A DNA stretch of 5,737 bases from Chloroflexota bacterium. Lineage in GTDB: Bacteria > Chloroflexota > Dehalococcoidia > SZUA-161 > SpSt-899. The stretch is taken from NCBI GenBank assembly GCA_018657655.1, contig JABHWQ010000327.1:1-5737 (forward strand). The letters run 5' to 3'. The notes beneath the pieces were generated by a model, which searched no databases, was not told the DNA's origin, and saw only the letters and a program-made list of their open reading frames with translations. This document shows positions 1 to 5,737 of the stretch, one piece after another. Made by a program: the position numbers and the translations under genes. The number at the start of each line of letters is the position of its first letter. Positions within the stretch are counted from its first letter, which is position 1.

Positions 1-397
1 ACGGGACTCGTTCCAAGAACAGTTGGAGACAGTCTATAACCTTTTCCCTATTCTCAGGGAACGGGGAAAACAGAAGGCTGGCAGCATGAGCGGCGGACAG
101 CAACAAATGCTAGCTATCGGTCGCGCATTGATGTCATCACCCAAAATATTGTTGCTGGATGAACCATCACTCGGTTTGGCACCGAATCTTGTTAGAGATA
201 TTCTGAGGCTTCTTCGAAAACTCAGGGACGATGGTTTGACAATACTTTTAGTAGAACAGGATGCTAATGCTGCTCTCAAGGTTGCGGATCGAGGGTATGT
301 TATGGAGCGAGGACGGATCACAATTGAGGGCACGGCAAAAGAGCTAATAGGAAATGATCAAGTTAGGCAGGCCTATCTGGGCAAATCTGTGGCCTAA
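1..397 (+). CDS. livF: Branched-chain amino acid ABC transporter ATP-binding protein LivF, 3' part
   Basis: This is the C-terminal part (131 residues, read in the frame starting at base 2) of a LivF-like ATPase, which powers import of branched-chain or related amino acids together with LivG, LivH, LivM and a periplasmic LivK. The ABC signature MSGGQQQ is at bases 86-106, and Walker B (ILLLDEP, Asp at 158, Glu at 161) is followed by SLGLAP, the form typical of LivF. The switch region reads LLVEQDAN, with Gln where many ABC proteins have His, which is normal in this subfamily. The end (QAYLG plus a few residues) matches the usual LivF C terminus, so the 3' end is intact. Family members are about 235 residues, so roughly 100 N-terminal residues, including Walker A, lie before the window. 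The TTG at 23 is internal, not a start. The other transporter genes probably lie upstream. Substrate cannot be told; aromatic amino acids are possible given the next genes. Confidence 0.93.
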   Translation, partial: RDSFQEQLETVYNLFPILRERGKQKAGSMSGGQQQMLAIGRALMSSPKILLLDEPSLGLAPNLVRDILRLLRKLRDDGLTILLVEQDANAALKVADRGYVMERGRITIEGTAKELIGNDQVRQAYLGKSVA

Positions 398-440
398 ATG
401 GGATCAAAAATGATAAAATCGCATGGGACAATTGGACACA

Positions 441-455
441 GAATATAATATATTC
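441..455. promoter_or_regulatory. 15-base AT-rich palindrome upstream of iorA (possible operator / -10 region)
   Basis: In the 115-base gap between livF and iorA, GAATATA and TATATTC form a perfect 7-bp inverted repeat around a single central A. A TATAAT hexamer lies inside it at 444-449, about 60 bases before the iorA start. No good -35 hexamer stands 16-18 bases upstream: TTGGAC at 432-437 is only 6 bases away, which is too close. The element could be a regulator site overlapping a promoter, or simply an AT-rich stretch. The rest of the gap (398-440 and 456-500) shows no gene and no clear terminator, so livF read-through into iorA is not excluded. Confidence 0.3.
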
Positions 456-512
456 GGAACGTCTGCGTCCTTTGCAACACATTTCGGTTAGATTCAATCA
501 GGCAGGTGGAAT

Positions 513-2324
513 ATGAAACAACTTTTATCAGGTAATGAAGCGATTGCTTTGGGAGCATATCACTCTGGTATGGGCTTCGCTACAGCCTATCCCGGAACCC
601 CCAGCACTGAGATTTTGCAGAATATATCCTCGATGGAGGGGGTGTACAGTGAGTGGTCAATCAACGAAAAAGTAGCTCTGGAAGTAGGCATAGGTGCAGC
701 TTACGCGGGAATCCGCACACTTGTAACTATGAAACACGTGGGACTCAATGTCGCAGCTGATCCTTTTTTTGCACTCGCCACCACGGGAACCAATGCCGGA
801 ATTATTGTGGTCTCTTGCGACGATCCGGGTGAGCACAGCTCCCAAGGTGAACAGGATAACCGACATTTTGCCAAATTTGCCAAGGTACCTATGATTGAAC
901 CCACCGACAGCCAGGAAGCGTATGAGCTGATGGATTGGGCATTCAAGATAAGCGAGGAATTCGATACGCCCGTTTTATTCCGCTCAACTACTCGCATTTC
1001 TCACTGCAAGAGTGTGGTAAACGTTAATAGGGAAAGACCTTCAAATGTCAGTGATCCGAAATTCTTGCGTTCATCCGCCAAATATGTGATGGTTCCTTCC
1101 AATGCGCGCGTCAGGCGAATAGCTATGGAAGAAAGGATTGCTAAACTTCGGGAATATGTGGAAAACTTCCCTCTAAATGAGATGATCATGGGTGACCGAA
1201 AACTCGGTGTGATCAGCAGCGGTATAGCTTACCAGAACGCCAGAGAGGTTTTTAACGGTGCTTCATTTTTAAAACTCGTTACTACCTACCCTATTCCGGA
1301 AAAATTGATCCGCAAATTCGCATCTGAAGTAGAAAAGGTGATAGTTATTGAAGAGCTTGATCCTCATCTAGAGGAAGAGATCCGATTGCTGGGTATTGAT
1401 GTCTCCGGGAAAGATTTTATTCCCATTATCGGAGAACTCAATCCAGAGATTGTCGAAGCGGGCGCAATCAAGTCAGGGCTTATTCCAACACCACCGCGAT
1501 CGAATACGACAGAAGTTCCCGCGGTTCAAATCCCTCCCCGCCGGCCGCAATTATGCGCTGGTTGTCCCCATGTCGGGCCTGAATTTATACTGAGGAAAAT
1601 CGCTTTCGATAGCAGTGTCAAACCATCACTCACCCCGAGAGAAATGACGGAAAAGGAAATGGTGATAACCAGTGATATCGGGTGCTACACACTTGGTGTC
1701 TACGAACCTCTCGGAGCACTGGACACCTGCGTATGCATGGGTGCCAGTATTGGTGTGGGACTGGGAATGTCAAAGGCCGGAATTCCGAATAAAGGTGTGG
1801 CTGTTCTTGGCGATTCTACCTTTATGCATTCCGGCGTTACCGGTCTCATAGACGTAGTATACAAGCAAGGAAACACTACAGTTCTAATTCTGGATAACAG
1901 AACTACCGCCATGACCGGTCATCAAGGCCATCCGGGAACCGGGGTTTCTGTCACCGGAACTAAAGGTCCCGAGGTAAATCTGGAGAAGCTTTGTGAAGGA
2001 ATAGGAATTAAAGACATCACAGTAATAAGCGCCTTTGATTTGGAAACTGTTGAATCGACAATTAGAAGATGCGTGGAGACCGATGAACCCTCGGTAATAA
2101 TCGCCCGTGGTCCGTGTGCTCTTCGTGAAAAAATAAAAGGCACTCCGTTTGAGATTGATGCAGATTCGTGCATTCAATGCCATGAGTGCCTTGATGTTGG
2201 TTGCCCAGCCATATGTATTACCGGGGAAGATATTAACATCGATCCTGCTGTCTGCGTGGGTCCGGCCTGCGGCGTATGTGCTCAAGTATGTCCATCGGAA
2301 GCTATTGTGGAGATGAAACGATGA
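513..2324 (+). CDS. iorA: Indolepyruvate ferredoxin oxidoreductase, alpha subunit
   Basis: This is the catalytic subunit of IOR, which converts aryl-pyruvates (indolepyruvate, phenylpyruvate, p-hydroxyphenylpyruvate) plus CoA to aryl-acetyl-CoA, CO2 and reduced ferredoxin; it is cytoplasmic, oxygen-sensitive and acts with IorB. The 603 residues have the usual family length and order. The N-terminal pyrimidine-binding domain has YPGTPSTEI at 26-34 and NEKVALE at 51-57, where Glu52 is the likely cofactor-activating acid. CAGCPH at 348-353 opens the thiamine-diphosphate domain, with DIGCYTLG, GDS at 433-435 and LDNRTTAMTGHQ at 460-471. The C-terminal ferredoxin domain carries Cys553, 556, 559, 564 (CxxCxxCx4CP) and Cys581, 586, 589, 593. 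The last motif is Cx4CxxCx3CP, with two extra residues compared with the classical CxxCxxCx3CP. The ATG at 513 is supported by AGGTGGA at 504-510 and by the family-like start MKQLLSGNEA. Its stop overlaps the iorB start. Assignment is secure; which aryl-pyruvate is preferred is not visible. Confidence 0.97.
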   Translation: MKQLLSGNEAIALGAYHSGMGFATAYPGTPSTEILQNISSMEGVYSEWSINEKVALEVGIGAAYAGIRTLVTMKHVGLNVAADPFFALATTGTNAGIIVVSCDDPGEHSSQGEQDNRHFAKFAKVPMIEPTDSQEAYELMDWAFKISEEFDTPVLFRSTTRISHCKSVVNVNRERPSNVSDPKFLRSSAKYVMVPSNARVRRIAMEERIAKLREYVENFPLNEMIMGDRKLGVISSGIAYQNAREVFNGASFLKLVTTYPIPEKLIRKFASEVEKVIVIEELDPHLEEEIRLLGIDVSGKDFIPIIGELNPEIVEAGAIKSGLIPTPPRSNTTEVPAVQIPPRRPQLCAGCPHVGPEFILRKIAFDSSVKPSLTPREMTEKEMVITSDIGCYTLGVYEPLGALDTCVCMGASIGVGLGMSKAGIPNKGVAVLGDSTFMHSGVTGLIDVVYKQGNTTVLILDNRTTAMTGHQGHPGTGVSVTGTKGPEVNLEKLCEGIGIKDITVISAFDLETVESTIRRCVETDEPSVIIARGPCALREKIKGTPFEIDADSCIQCHECLDVGCPAICITGEDINIDPAVCVGPACGVCAQVCPSEAIVEMKR

Positions 2325-2914
2325 AAGATATCAACGTATTGATGGTAGGGGTCGGTGGGCAAGGTGTTATTCTGGCGAGTGATGCCATGGCTGAGATTGG
2401 CATGAATGCCGGATACGACGTGAAAAAGACAGATTCTTTAGGAATGGCGCAAAGGGGTGGAAGTGTTGTAAGTAACGTCCGTTGGGGACAAAAGGTGTTT
2501 TCTCCTATGATAAAAAAAGGAGAAGTAGATTTTCTGGTCTCCTTCGAACAAGTTGAGACAGCCCGCTGGGCCGCGTATCTGAAGCCAAGCGGGGTAGCCA
2601 TAGTCGCAGATGTAGTGGTTATTCCGATTTCGGCAATGAGCGGAGCAGTGCCATATCCCAGTTGGGATGAGATAAAGAGTGTACTGCAACCACAGACTGA
2701 TCAGATATTTTTCGTTCCGGCTATCAAGATCGGACAGGAAGTGAACAATCCCAAGGCTCTTAATATCGTAATGATGGGAGCACTGTCTACGTTCCTTGAT
2801 CTGGGTGATGAGGCATGGCTGGCGGATATACGCCGAAAAGTCCCGCCGAAGTTCCTCGATTCCAGCATTCAGGCTTTCCATAAGGGCGTTGATGAGATCA
2901 AATCCTTGAAATAA
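2321..2914 (+). CDS. iorB: Indolepyruvate ferredoxin oxidoreductase, beta subunit
   Basis: This is the small (gamma-type) subunit of IOR, 197 residues from the chosen start and of usual family length. It pairs with IorA to form the active 2-oxoacid:ferredoxin oxidoreductase. The N-terminal glycine-rich loop GVGGQGV is at 10-16, and the family hallmark MAQRGGSV at 42-49 is followed by SNVRWG at 51-56. The segment from about 70 to 95 (SFEQVE, then YLKPSG) matches the strand-helix that follows in IorB and KorC/PorG-type subunits. The ATG at 2321 overlaps the iorA stop as ATGA and has GGAG at 2309-2312, eight bases away, which suggests translational coupling and a 1:1 supply of subunits. The frame stays open to an ATG at 2276, but that start would add 15 residues inside the iorA ferredoxin codons and would push the Gly-rich loop away from the N terminus. 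No cofactor-binding cysteine motif is present, as expected. Confidence 0.95.
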   Translation: MKDINVLMVGVGGQGVILASDAMAEIGMNAGYDVKKTDSLGMAQRGGSVVSNVRWGQKVFSPMIKKGEVDFLVSFEQVETARWAAYLKPSGVAIVADVVVIPISAMSGAVPYPSWDEIKSVLQPQTDQIFFVPAIKIGQEVNNPKALNIVMMGALSTFLDLGDEAWLADIRRKVPPKFLDSSIQAFHKGVDEIKSLK

Positions 2915-2930
2915 TGGGAGTGTATTTGAA

Positions 2931-4244
2931 ATGATTCGTGATGCTCGCTATGAACAAATGAGTAGAGGCGATCTGGATAAACTTCAGCTCGAACGGTTGA
3001 AGGCGATGGCTGCCTATGTTTATGATAAGTCTCCATTCTACCAGCGTGCGATGAAAGAGAAAGGTGTAGCGCCGGGGGATATTCAAACTTTGGCCGATAT
3101 CACCAAATTGCCATTCACCAGCAAATTGGATTTCAGGGACAACTACCCGTTTGGATTAATGGCAGTTTCAATGGATAAAGTGGTTCGAGTTCATTCGTCT
3201 AGCGGCACCACAGGTAAGCCGGTGGTCGCTCCTTATACCCAGGGCGATATCGATACATGGTCCGACGTAATGGCTCGCACACTGGCGACGGCAGGTGTTA
3301 CCGAGAATGATGTGCTGCAAAACTCTTATGGCTATGGTCTTTTTACCGGTGGATTGGGATTCCATTATGGCGCCGAACGTCTAGGGGCTTCGGTTATTCC
3401 CACTGGCGGTGGAAACACAAAGAGACAAATTCTCCTGTTGCAGGATTTGGGAACGTCAGTTATTACCTGTACGCCTTCATATTCGTTAATCCTCAACGAA
3501 ACAGCTTTGGATATGGGCGTTGACCTGCGTGAAACAAAACTCCGCGTTGGCGTGTTTGGTGCAGAACCATGGTCAGATCAGATGAGGAAAGATATCGAAA
3601 GCAAGATGGGTATCTCAGCCATCAATATCTATGGCTTAACAGAGATCATTGGCCCCGGTGTTTCTACGGAGTGCCCCTATCAATGCGGAATGCATATTGC
3701 AGAGGACCATTTCCTGGCAGAGATTATCAACCCTGATACCGGGAAGCAACTGCCATATGGAGAGATCGGGGAACTGGTTTTAACCACTCTGACCAAGGAA
3801 GCCCAACCGGTATTGAGATTCCGAACAAAAGATATCACCAGCCTTAATCCTGAGCCATGTAAGTGCGGCAGGACTCATGTGAGAATGTCCCGTATTACCG
3901 GACGAACCGATGACATGCTGGTGGTTAAGGGGGTCAATGTATTCCCATCGCAGATTGAGAGCGTTCTGCTTGATGTCGAAGGAGTTGAGCCTCATTATTT
4001 GATCGTTGTCGATCGACAGCAGGGCTTCAAATCGGATTATTTGGAGATATGGGTCGAGGTATCGGAAGATATCTTTTCCGATGAAATGTCAAAAATGGAA
4101 GATCTGGAAGACAGGCTTCGTTCAGAAATGGATAGTGTTCTGGCTATTTCAGCCAAGATCAAACTGGTTGAACCTAAAACCATTACCCGCACCGAAGGGA
4201 AAGCCAAGAGGGTTGTGGATAAAAGCGAGTTACCCATTCTCTAG
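2931..4244 (+). CDS. paaK: Phenylacetate-CoA ligase (AMP-forming, PaaK family)
   Basis: This cytoplasmic adenylate-forming enzyme joins an aryl-acetate to CoA through an acyl-AMP; the reaction is reversible in principle. The 437 residues match the usual 430-440. The ATP-binding P-loop HSSSGTTGKP is at 88-97, the adenine/aryl motif YGLTE at 234-238, RFRTKD at 296-301 (Asp301 the expected ribose-binding acid), the hinge GRTDDM with VKGVNVFPSQIE from about 324, and the C-terminal EGKAKRVVD from 422, which contains the lysine (probably Lys424) expected to act in adenylation. Cys248, Cys252, Cys310 and Cys312 could form a metal site, which is inference. The N-terminal SPFYQRAM and PFTSKLDFRDNYPFG are also PaaK-like. 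The start has GGGAG at 2916-2920, ten bases ahead, and lies 16 bases after iorB. No paaABCDE epoxidase genes are present, so this is not the aerobic phenylacetate pathway. The position next to iorAB implies that the IOR product or its free acid is the substrate; other aryl-acetates are possible. Confidence 0.93.
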   Translation: MIRDARYEQMSRGDLDKLQLERLKAMAAYVYDKSPFYQRAMKEKGVAPGDIQTLADITKLPFTSKLDFRDNYPFGLMAVSMDKVVRVHSSSGTTGKPVVAPYTQGDIDTWSDVMARTLATAGVTENDVLQNSYGYGLFTGGLGFHYGAERLGASVIPTGGGNTKRQILLLQDLGTSVITCTPSYSLILNETALDMGVDLRETKLRVGVFGAEPWSDQMRKDIESKMGISAINIYGLTEIIGPGVSTECPYQCGMHIAEDHFLAEIINPDTGKQLPYGEIGELVLTTLTKEAQPVLRFRTKDITSLNPEPCKCGRTHVRMSRITGRTDDMLVVKGVNVFPSQIESVLLDVEGVEPHYLIVVDRQQGFKSDYLEIWVEVSEDIFSDEMSKMEDLEDRLRSEMDSVLAISAKIKLVEPKTITRTEGKAKRVVDKSELPIL

Positions 4245-4272
4245 TCAATTTTGAAAAGGGGGAAACCTGCAA

Positions 4273-4668
4273 GTGAAAATTAGACAAGTATCCGTGTTTA
4301 TCCAGAATCAACCGGGCCGGTTATTAGCCATACTTGAAGTTATGGAAAAGGAAAGTATCAATTTGAGAGCACTATCCATCAGCGAGTCCGGTGAGTTCGG
4401 AATTGTTCGCATGATTTTCCCTGATGCAGATAGAGGCATCGAGGCTTTACGAGATGCCGGGTTCACGGCTAGAATGGATTGGATCGTCAGTGCTGAAATA
4501 CCGGATGTCCCTGGCGGTTTGTTGAATAATGTGGTCAAACCATTGTCGGAAGCAGGAATAAACTTGAAGTACTTCTATGCCTCTACGGATGCTACAACCA
4601 ACAAAACTATAGTCGTATTAAAAGCCGACGATCTTGATAAGGCAGACCAGATTTTAACAGGAAAGTAA
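4273..4668 (+). CDS. Free-standing tandem ACT-domain protein (putative amino acid sensor)
   Basis: This 131-residue protein consists of two ACT domains and nothing else: the first at about 3-68 with the turn NQPGRL at 12-17, the second at about 72-130 with DVPGGL at 78-83. ACT domains generally bind amino acids at domain interfaces through the glycine-containing loop after the first strand; no enzymatic or DNA-binding part is present. It begins with GTG at 4273, supported by AAGGGGG at 4256-4262, ten bases ahead, and by the family-like first strand KIRQVSVFI. It follows paaK by 28 bases and precedes the hairpin at 4698, so it is probably the last gene of the iorAB-paaK transcript. By context it may bind an aromatic amino acid or aryl acid and modulate IOR or the ligase; this is inference. 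No signal peptide or membrane segment is visible. The gene product has no established function that I know of. Confidence 0.88.
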   Translation: MKIRQVSVFIQNQPGRLLAILEVMEKESINLRALSISESGEFGIVRMIFPDADRGIEALRDAGFTARMDWIVSAEIPDVPGGLLNNVVKPLSEAGINLKYFYASTDATTNKTIVVLKADDLDKADQILTGK

Positions 4669-4697
4669 CCGGGTGTATTCCGTAAACATAGTTTTGT

Positions 4698-4732
4698 AGC
4701 GCCTTGAGCGACAGTCATTCGCTCAAGGCGCT
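4698..4732 (+). terminator. Terminator-like hairpin after the ACT gene
   Basis: AGCGCCTTGAGCGA (4698-4711) and its exact complement (4719-4732) form a perfect 14-bp stem around a 7-base loop (4712-4718). It starts 30 bases after the ACT stop codon and lies between two + strand genes. The following bases TGCTATAT are not a U-tract, and on the other strand the stem is followed by ACAAAAC, also not a U-tract. It is therefore a strong RNA hairpin well placed to end or protect the iorAB-paaK-ACT transcript, but not a textbook Rho-independent terminator. Confidence 0.6.
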
Positions 4733-4789
4733 TGCTATATGATCGCAAGTGTATGGAATCGATATGATATTCAAAGGAACAGATTTGCA
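4733..4789 (+). promoter_or_regulatory. Putative leader/promoter region of the MFS gene
   Basis: This 57-base stretch separates the hairpin from the MFS start. It holds a ribosome-binding site AAAGGA at 4773-4778, eleven bases before the ATG, and two TATGAT hexamers (4738-4743 and 4763-4768) that resemble a -10 box. Neither has a convincing -35 partner, so a promoter is suggested mainly by position after the hairpin. Confidence 0.22.
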
Positions 4790-5737
4790 ATGAACTCTTC
4801 CTCCCCCCGTTTCCACTACGGTTGGGTTGTTCTGATAGTCGGTGTTTTCGTTGTATTCGGCTCTCTGGGACTGGCACGGTTCGGATATTCCATGATACTT
4901 CCCGAAATGAAAGAGGACCTTGGTATCGGATCGACTGGGGCCGGAGTTTTGGCAGCATCGGGATTGCTCGGATACCTGGCGTTATCAATTCTCGGCGGCA
5001 TAATTGCATCCCGAATGGGAGCCCGTGTGGTTATTGCAGGTGGACTGCTTTTTGCTGGTTTAGGGATGGTGTTCACAGGGCTATCAAATGGCTTGCTGAT
5101 GGCGGTATTTTGCCAGTTTATTGCTGGTATGGGGAGCGGTGCAAGTAACGTGCCTGTCATGGGGCTATTGGCATCGTGGTTTGCGCCAAGGAAGCTTGGG
5201 TTGGCATCAGGTATCGCGGTGACTGGATCGTCTCTGGGACTCATATTTGTGGGGTCGACCGTTCCTCCTATCCTGGATGCCTCCGATGAAGATGGGTGGC
5301 GCATATCCTGGTTCCTTTTCGGTGGGATTACCATATTGATGGCAGTCTTGGCCATATTCTTATTGCGAAATAGACCGGGCGATAAGGGGCTCAAACTTCT
5401 CGGTAATAGTGGCTATTATTCAGAATCAGAATCAAAGAGTACAGGATTACATTGGGGAAATGTGTACAGATCGGCTGCTGTGTGGCATTTGGGACTAGTG
5501 TACGTTGCTTTTGGAATGTCCTATATAATTTTCATGACATTTTTCAAAGAGCACTTGACTTCGGAGGGTGGGTATAGCGATCAATCAGCCGGCAACCTGT
5601 TCATGCTGATGGGTTGTGTAAGCTTGTTTTGCGGAGTTATCTGGGGTACGGTATCCGATTATATCGGACGTAAAAGAGCTCTTATAACCGTATATTTAAT
5701 ACACACCATAGCGTTCAGTATATTTGGATTATGGCTC
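4790..5737 (+). CDS. Major facilitator superfamily transporter (YbfB/YjiJ- or CynX/NarK-like), 3' end beyond window
   Basis: An open frame of 316 codons runs from the ATG at 4790 to the last base without a stop, so the gene is cut by the window edge; MFS proteins are usually 390-430 residues. The visible part has about nine hydrophobic segments (roughly 10-30, 50-74, 79-99, 102-124, 137-160, 172-193, 231-251, 267-287 and 297-316) with a polar central loop at 194-225 between segments 6 and 7. Segment 1 ends in LARFGYSMILPEM, like the RF-Y-LP motif of YbfB/YjiJ-type carriers, and GTVSDYIGRKRAL at 286-298 is the MFS motif A copy between segments 8 and 9. The first motif A copy, after segment 2, is degenerate (GGIIASRMGARV). 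The start is preferred because of AAAGGA upstream and the HYGWVVL beginning seen in many relatives; an in-frame ATG at 4739 would add 17 residues. Substrate is unknown; an organic or aryl acid would fit the neighbours, but the hairpin before it suggests a separate transcript. Confidence 0.9.
   Translation, partial: MNSSSPRFHYGWVVLIVGVFVVFGSLGLARFGYSMILPEMKEDLGIGSTGAGVLAASGLLGYLALSILGGIIASRMGARVVIAGGLLFAGLGMVFTGLSNGLLMAVFCQFIAGMGSGASNVPVMGLLASWFAPRKLGLASGIAVTGSSLGLIFVGSTVPPILDASDEDGWRISWFLFGGITILMAVLAIFLLRNRPGDKGLKLLGNSGYYSESESKSTGLHWGNVYRSAAVWHLGLVYVAFGMSYIIFMTFFKEHLTSEGGYSDQSAGNLFMLMGCVSLFCGVIWGTVSDYIGRKRALITVYLIHTIAFSIFGLWL

Noticed and set aside
251..262. Missing switch histidine in LivF (VEQD)
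   Set aside because: Gln at this place is normal for LivF-type ATPases, so it does not indicate a dead enzyme.
432..449. TTGGAC followed by TATAAT as a sigma-70 promoter
   Set aside because: The spacer is only 6 bases, far below the 16-18 needed, and no better -35 hexamer is present at the right distance.
1884..2285. 133-codon - strand frame opposite the 3' half of iorA
   Set aside because: The + strand is unambiguously IorA here, including the thiamine-binding and ferredoxin motifs; the antisense product shows no known domain.
2276..2320. Upstream in-frame ATG giving a 15-residue longer IorB
   Set aside because: It lies within the codons of the IorA ferredoxin motif and would displace the Gly-rich loop from the N terminus. 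The ATG at 2321 with GGAG eight bases upstream and an ATGA overlap is the usual arrangement.
2438..2881. 147-codon - strand frame opposite iorB
   Set aside because: It is the antisense shadow of a well-supported gene; the product is unrecognisable.
4822..5148. 108-codon + strand frame in another phase over the MFS gene
   Set aside because: The overlapping frame encodes a clear MFS protein; this one has a composition typical of an out-of-frame reading (many Arg, Cys, Trp) and no ribosome-binding site.
4816..5394. 192-codon open frame on the - strand
   Set aside because: It lies entirely opposite the MFS gene, its product is Pro/Ser/Thr-rich with no recognisable family, and it is the mirror of a hydrophobic coding sequence.
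1..5737. Hidden mobile element, CRISPR array, toxin-antitoxin, defence system or RNA gene
   Set aside because: Nearly all bases are covered by well-recognised metabolic and transport genes. The gaps are 115 bases or less within the block and 121 bases before the MFS gene, with no repeats arrays, transposase, tRNA-like fold or small gene visible.

Overview
The window is an ordinary-looking piece of chromosome, all genes on the + strand, from what is most likely a strictly anaerobic bacterium. The evidence for anaerobic life is a thiamine-diphosphate, iron-sulfur 2-oxoacid:ferredoxin oxidoreductase of the indolepyruvate (IOR) type. Base composition is middling (somewhat under 50% GC, judged by eye). 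The gene order livF - iorA - iorB - paaK - ACT is, from general knowledge, reminiscent of sulfate-reducing or syntrophic Deltaproteobacteria and similar anaerobes, but the window carries no rRNA or marker gene and I cannot fix the lineage.

Layout: (1) positions 1-397 hold the 3' part of a LivF-type ATPase of a branched-chain amino acid ABC importer. (2) A 115-base gap contains a 15-base AT-rich palindrome with an embedded TATAAT. (3) Positions 513-4668 form a tight four-gene block: iorA and iorB (overlapping by 4 bases), a phenylacetate-CoA ligase (16 bases later) and a small protein of two tandem ACT domains (28 bases later, GTG start). (4) A perfect 14-bp hairpin at 4698-4732 closes the block. 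(5) A major facilitator transporter begins at 4790 and runs off the window end.

The block reads as one metabolic module. IOR interconverts aryl-pyruvates (the transamination products of Phe, Tyr and Trp) with aryl-acetyl-CoA, using ferredoxin. The ligase interconverts aryl-acetyl-CoA with the free aryl-acetate at the level of ATP/AMP. Together they could either oxidise aromatic amino acids to aryl-acetates, or run backwards to rebuild aromatic amino acids from scavenged aryl-acetates. The ACT protein is a plausible amino-acid sensor for the module, and the flanking transporters are plausible routes for amino acids or aryl acids; these roles are inference.

I see no mobile element, CRISPR array, tRNA or rRNA, and no clear new system. 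The points most worth a second look are the physiological direction of the IOR/ligase pair, the ligand of the tandem ACT protein, the upstream palindrome, the U-tract-less hairpin and the unusual spacing of the last cysteine motif in IorA.
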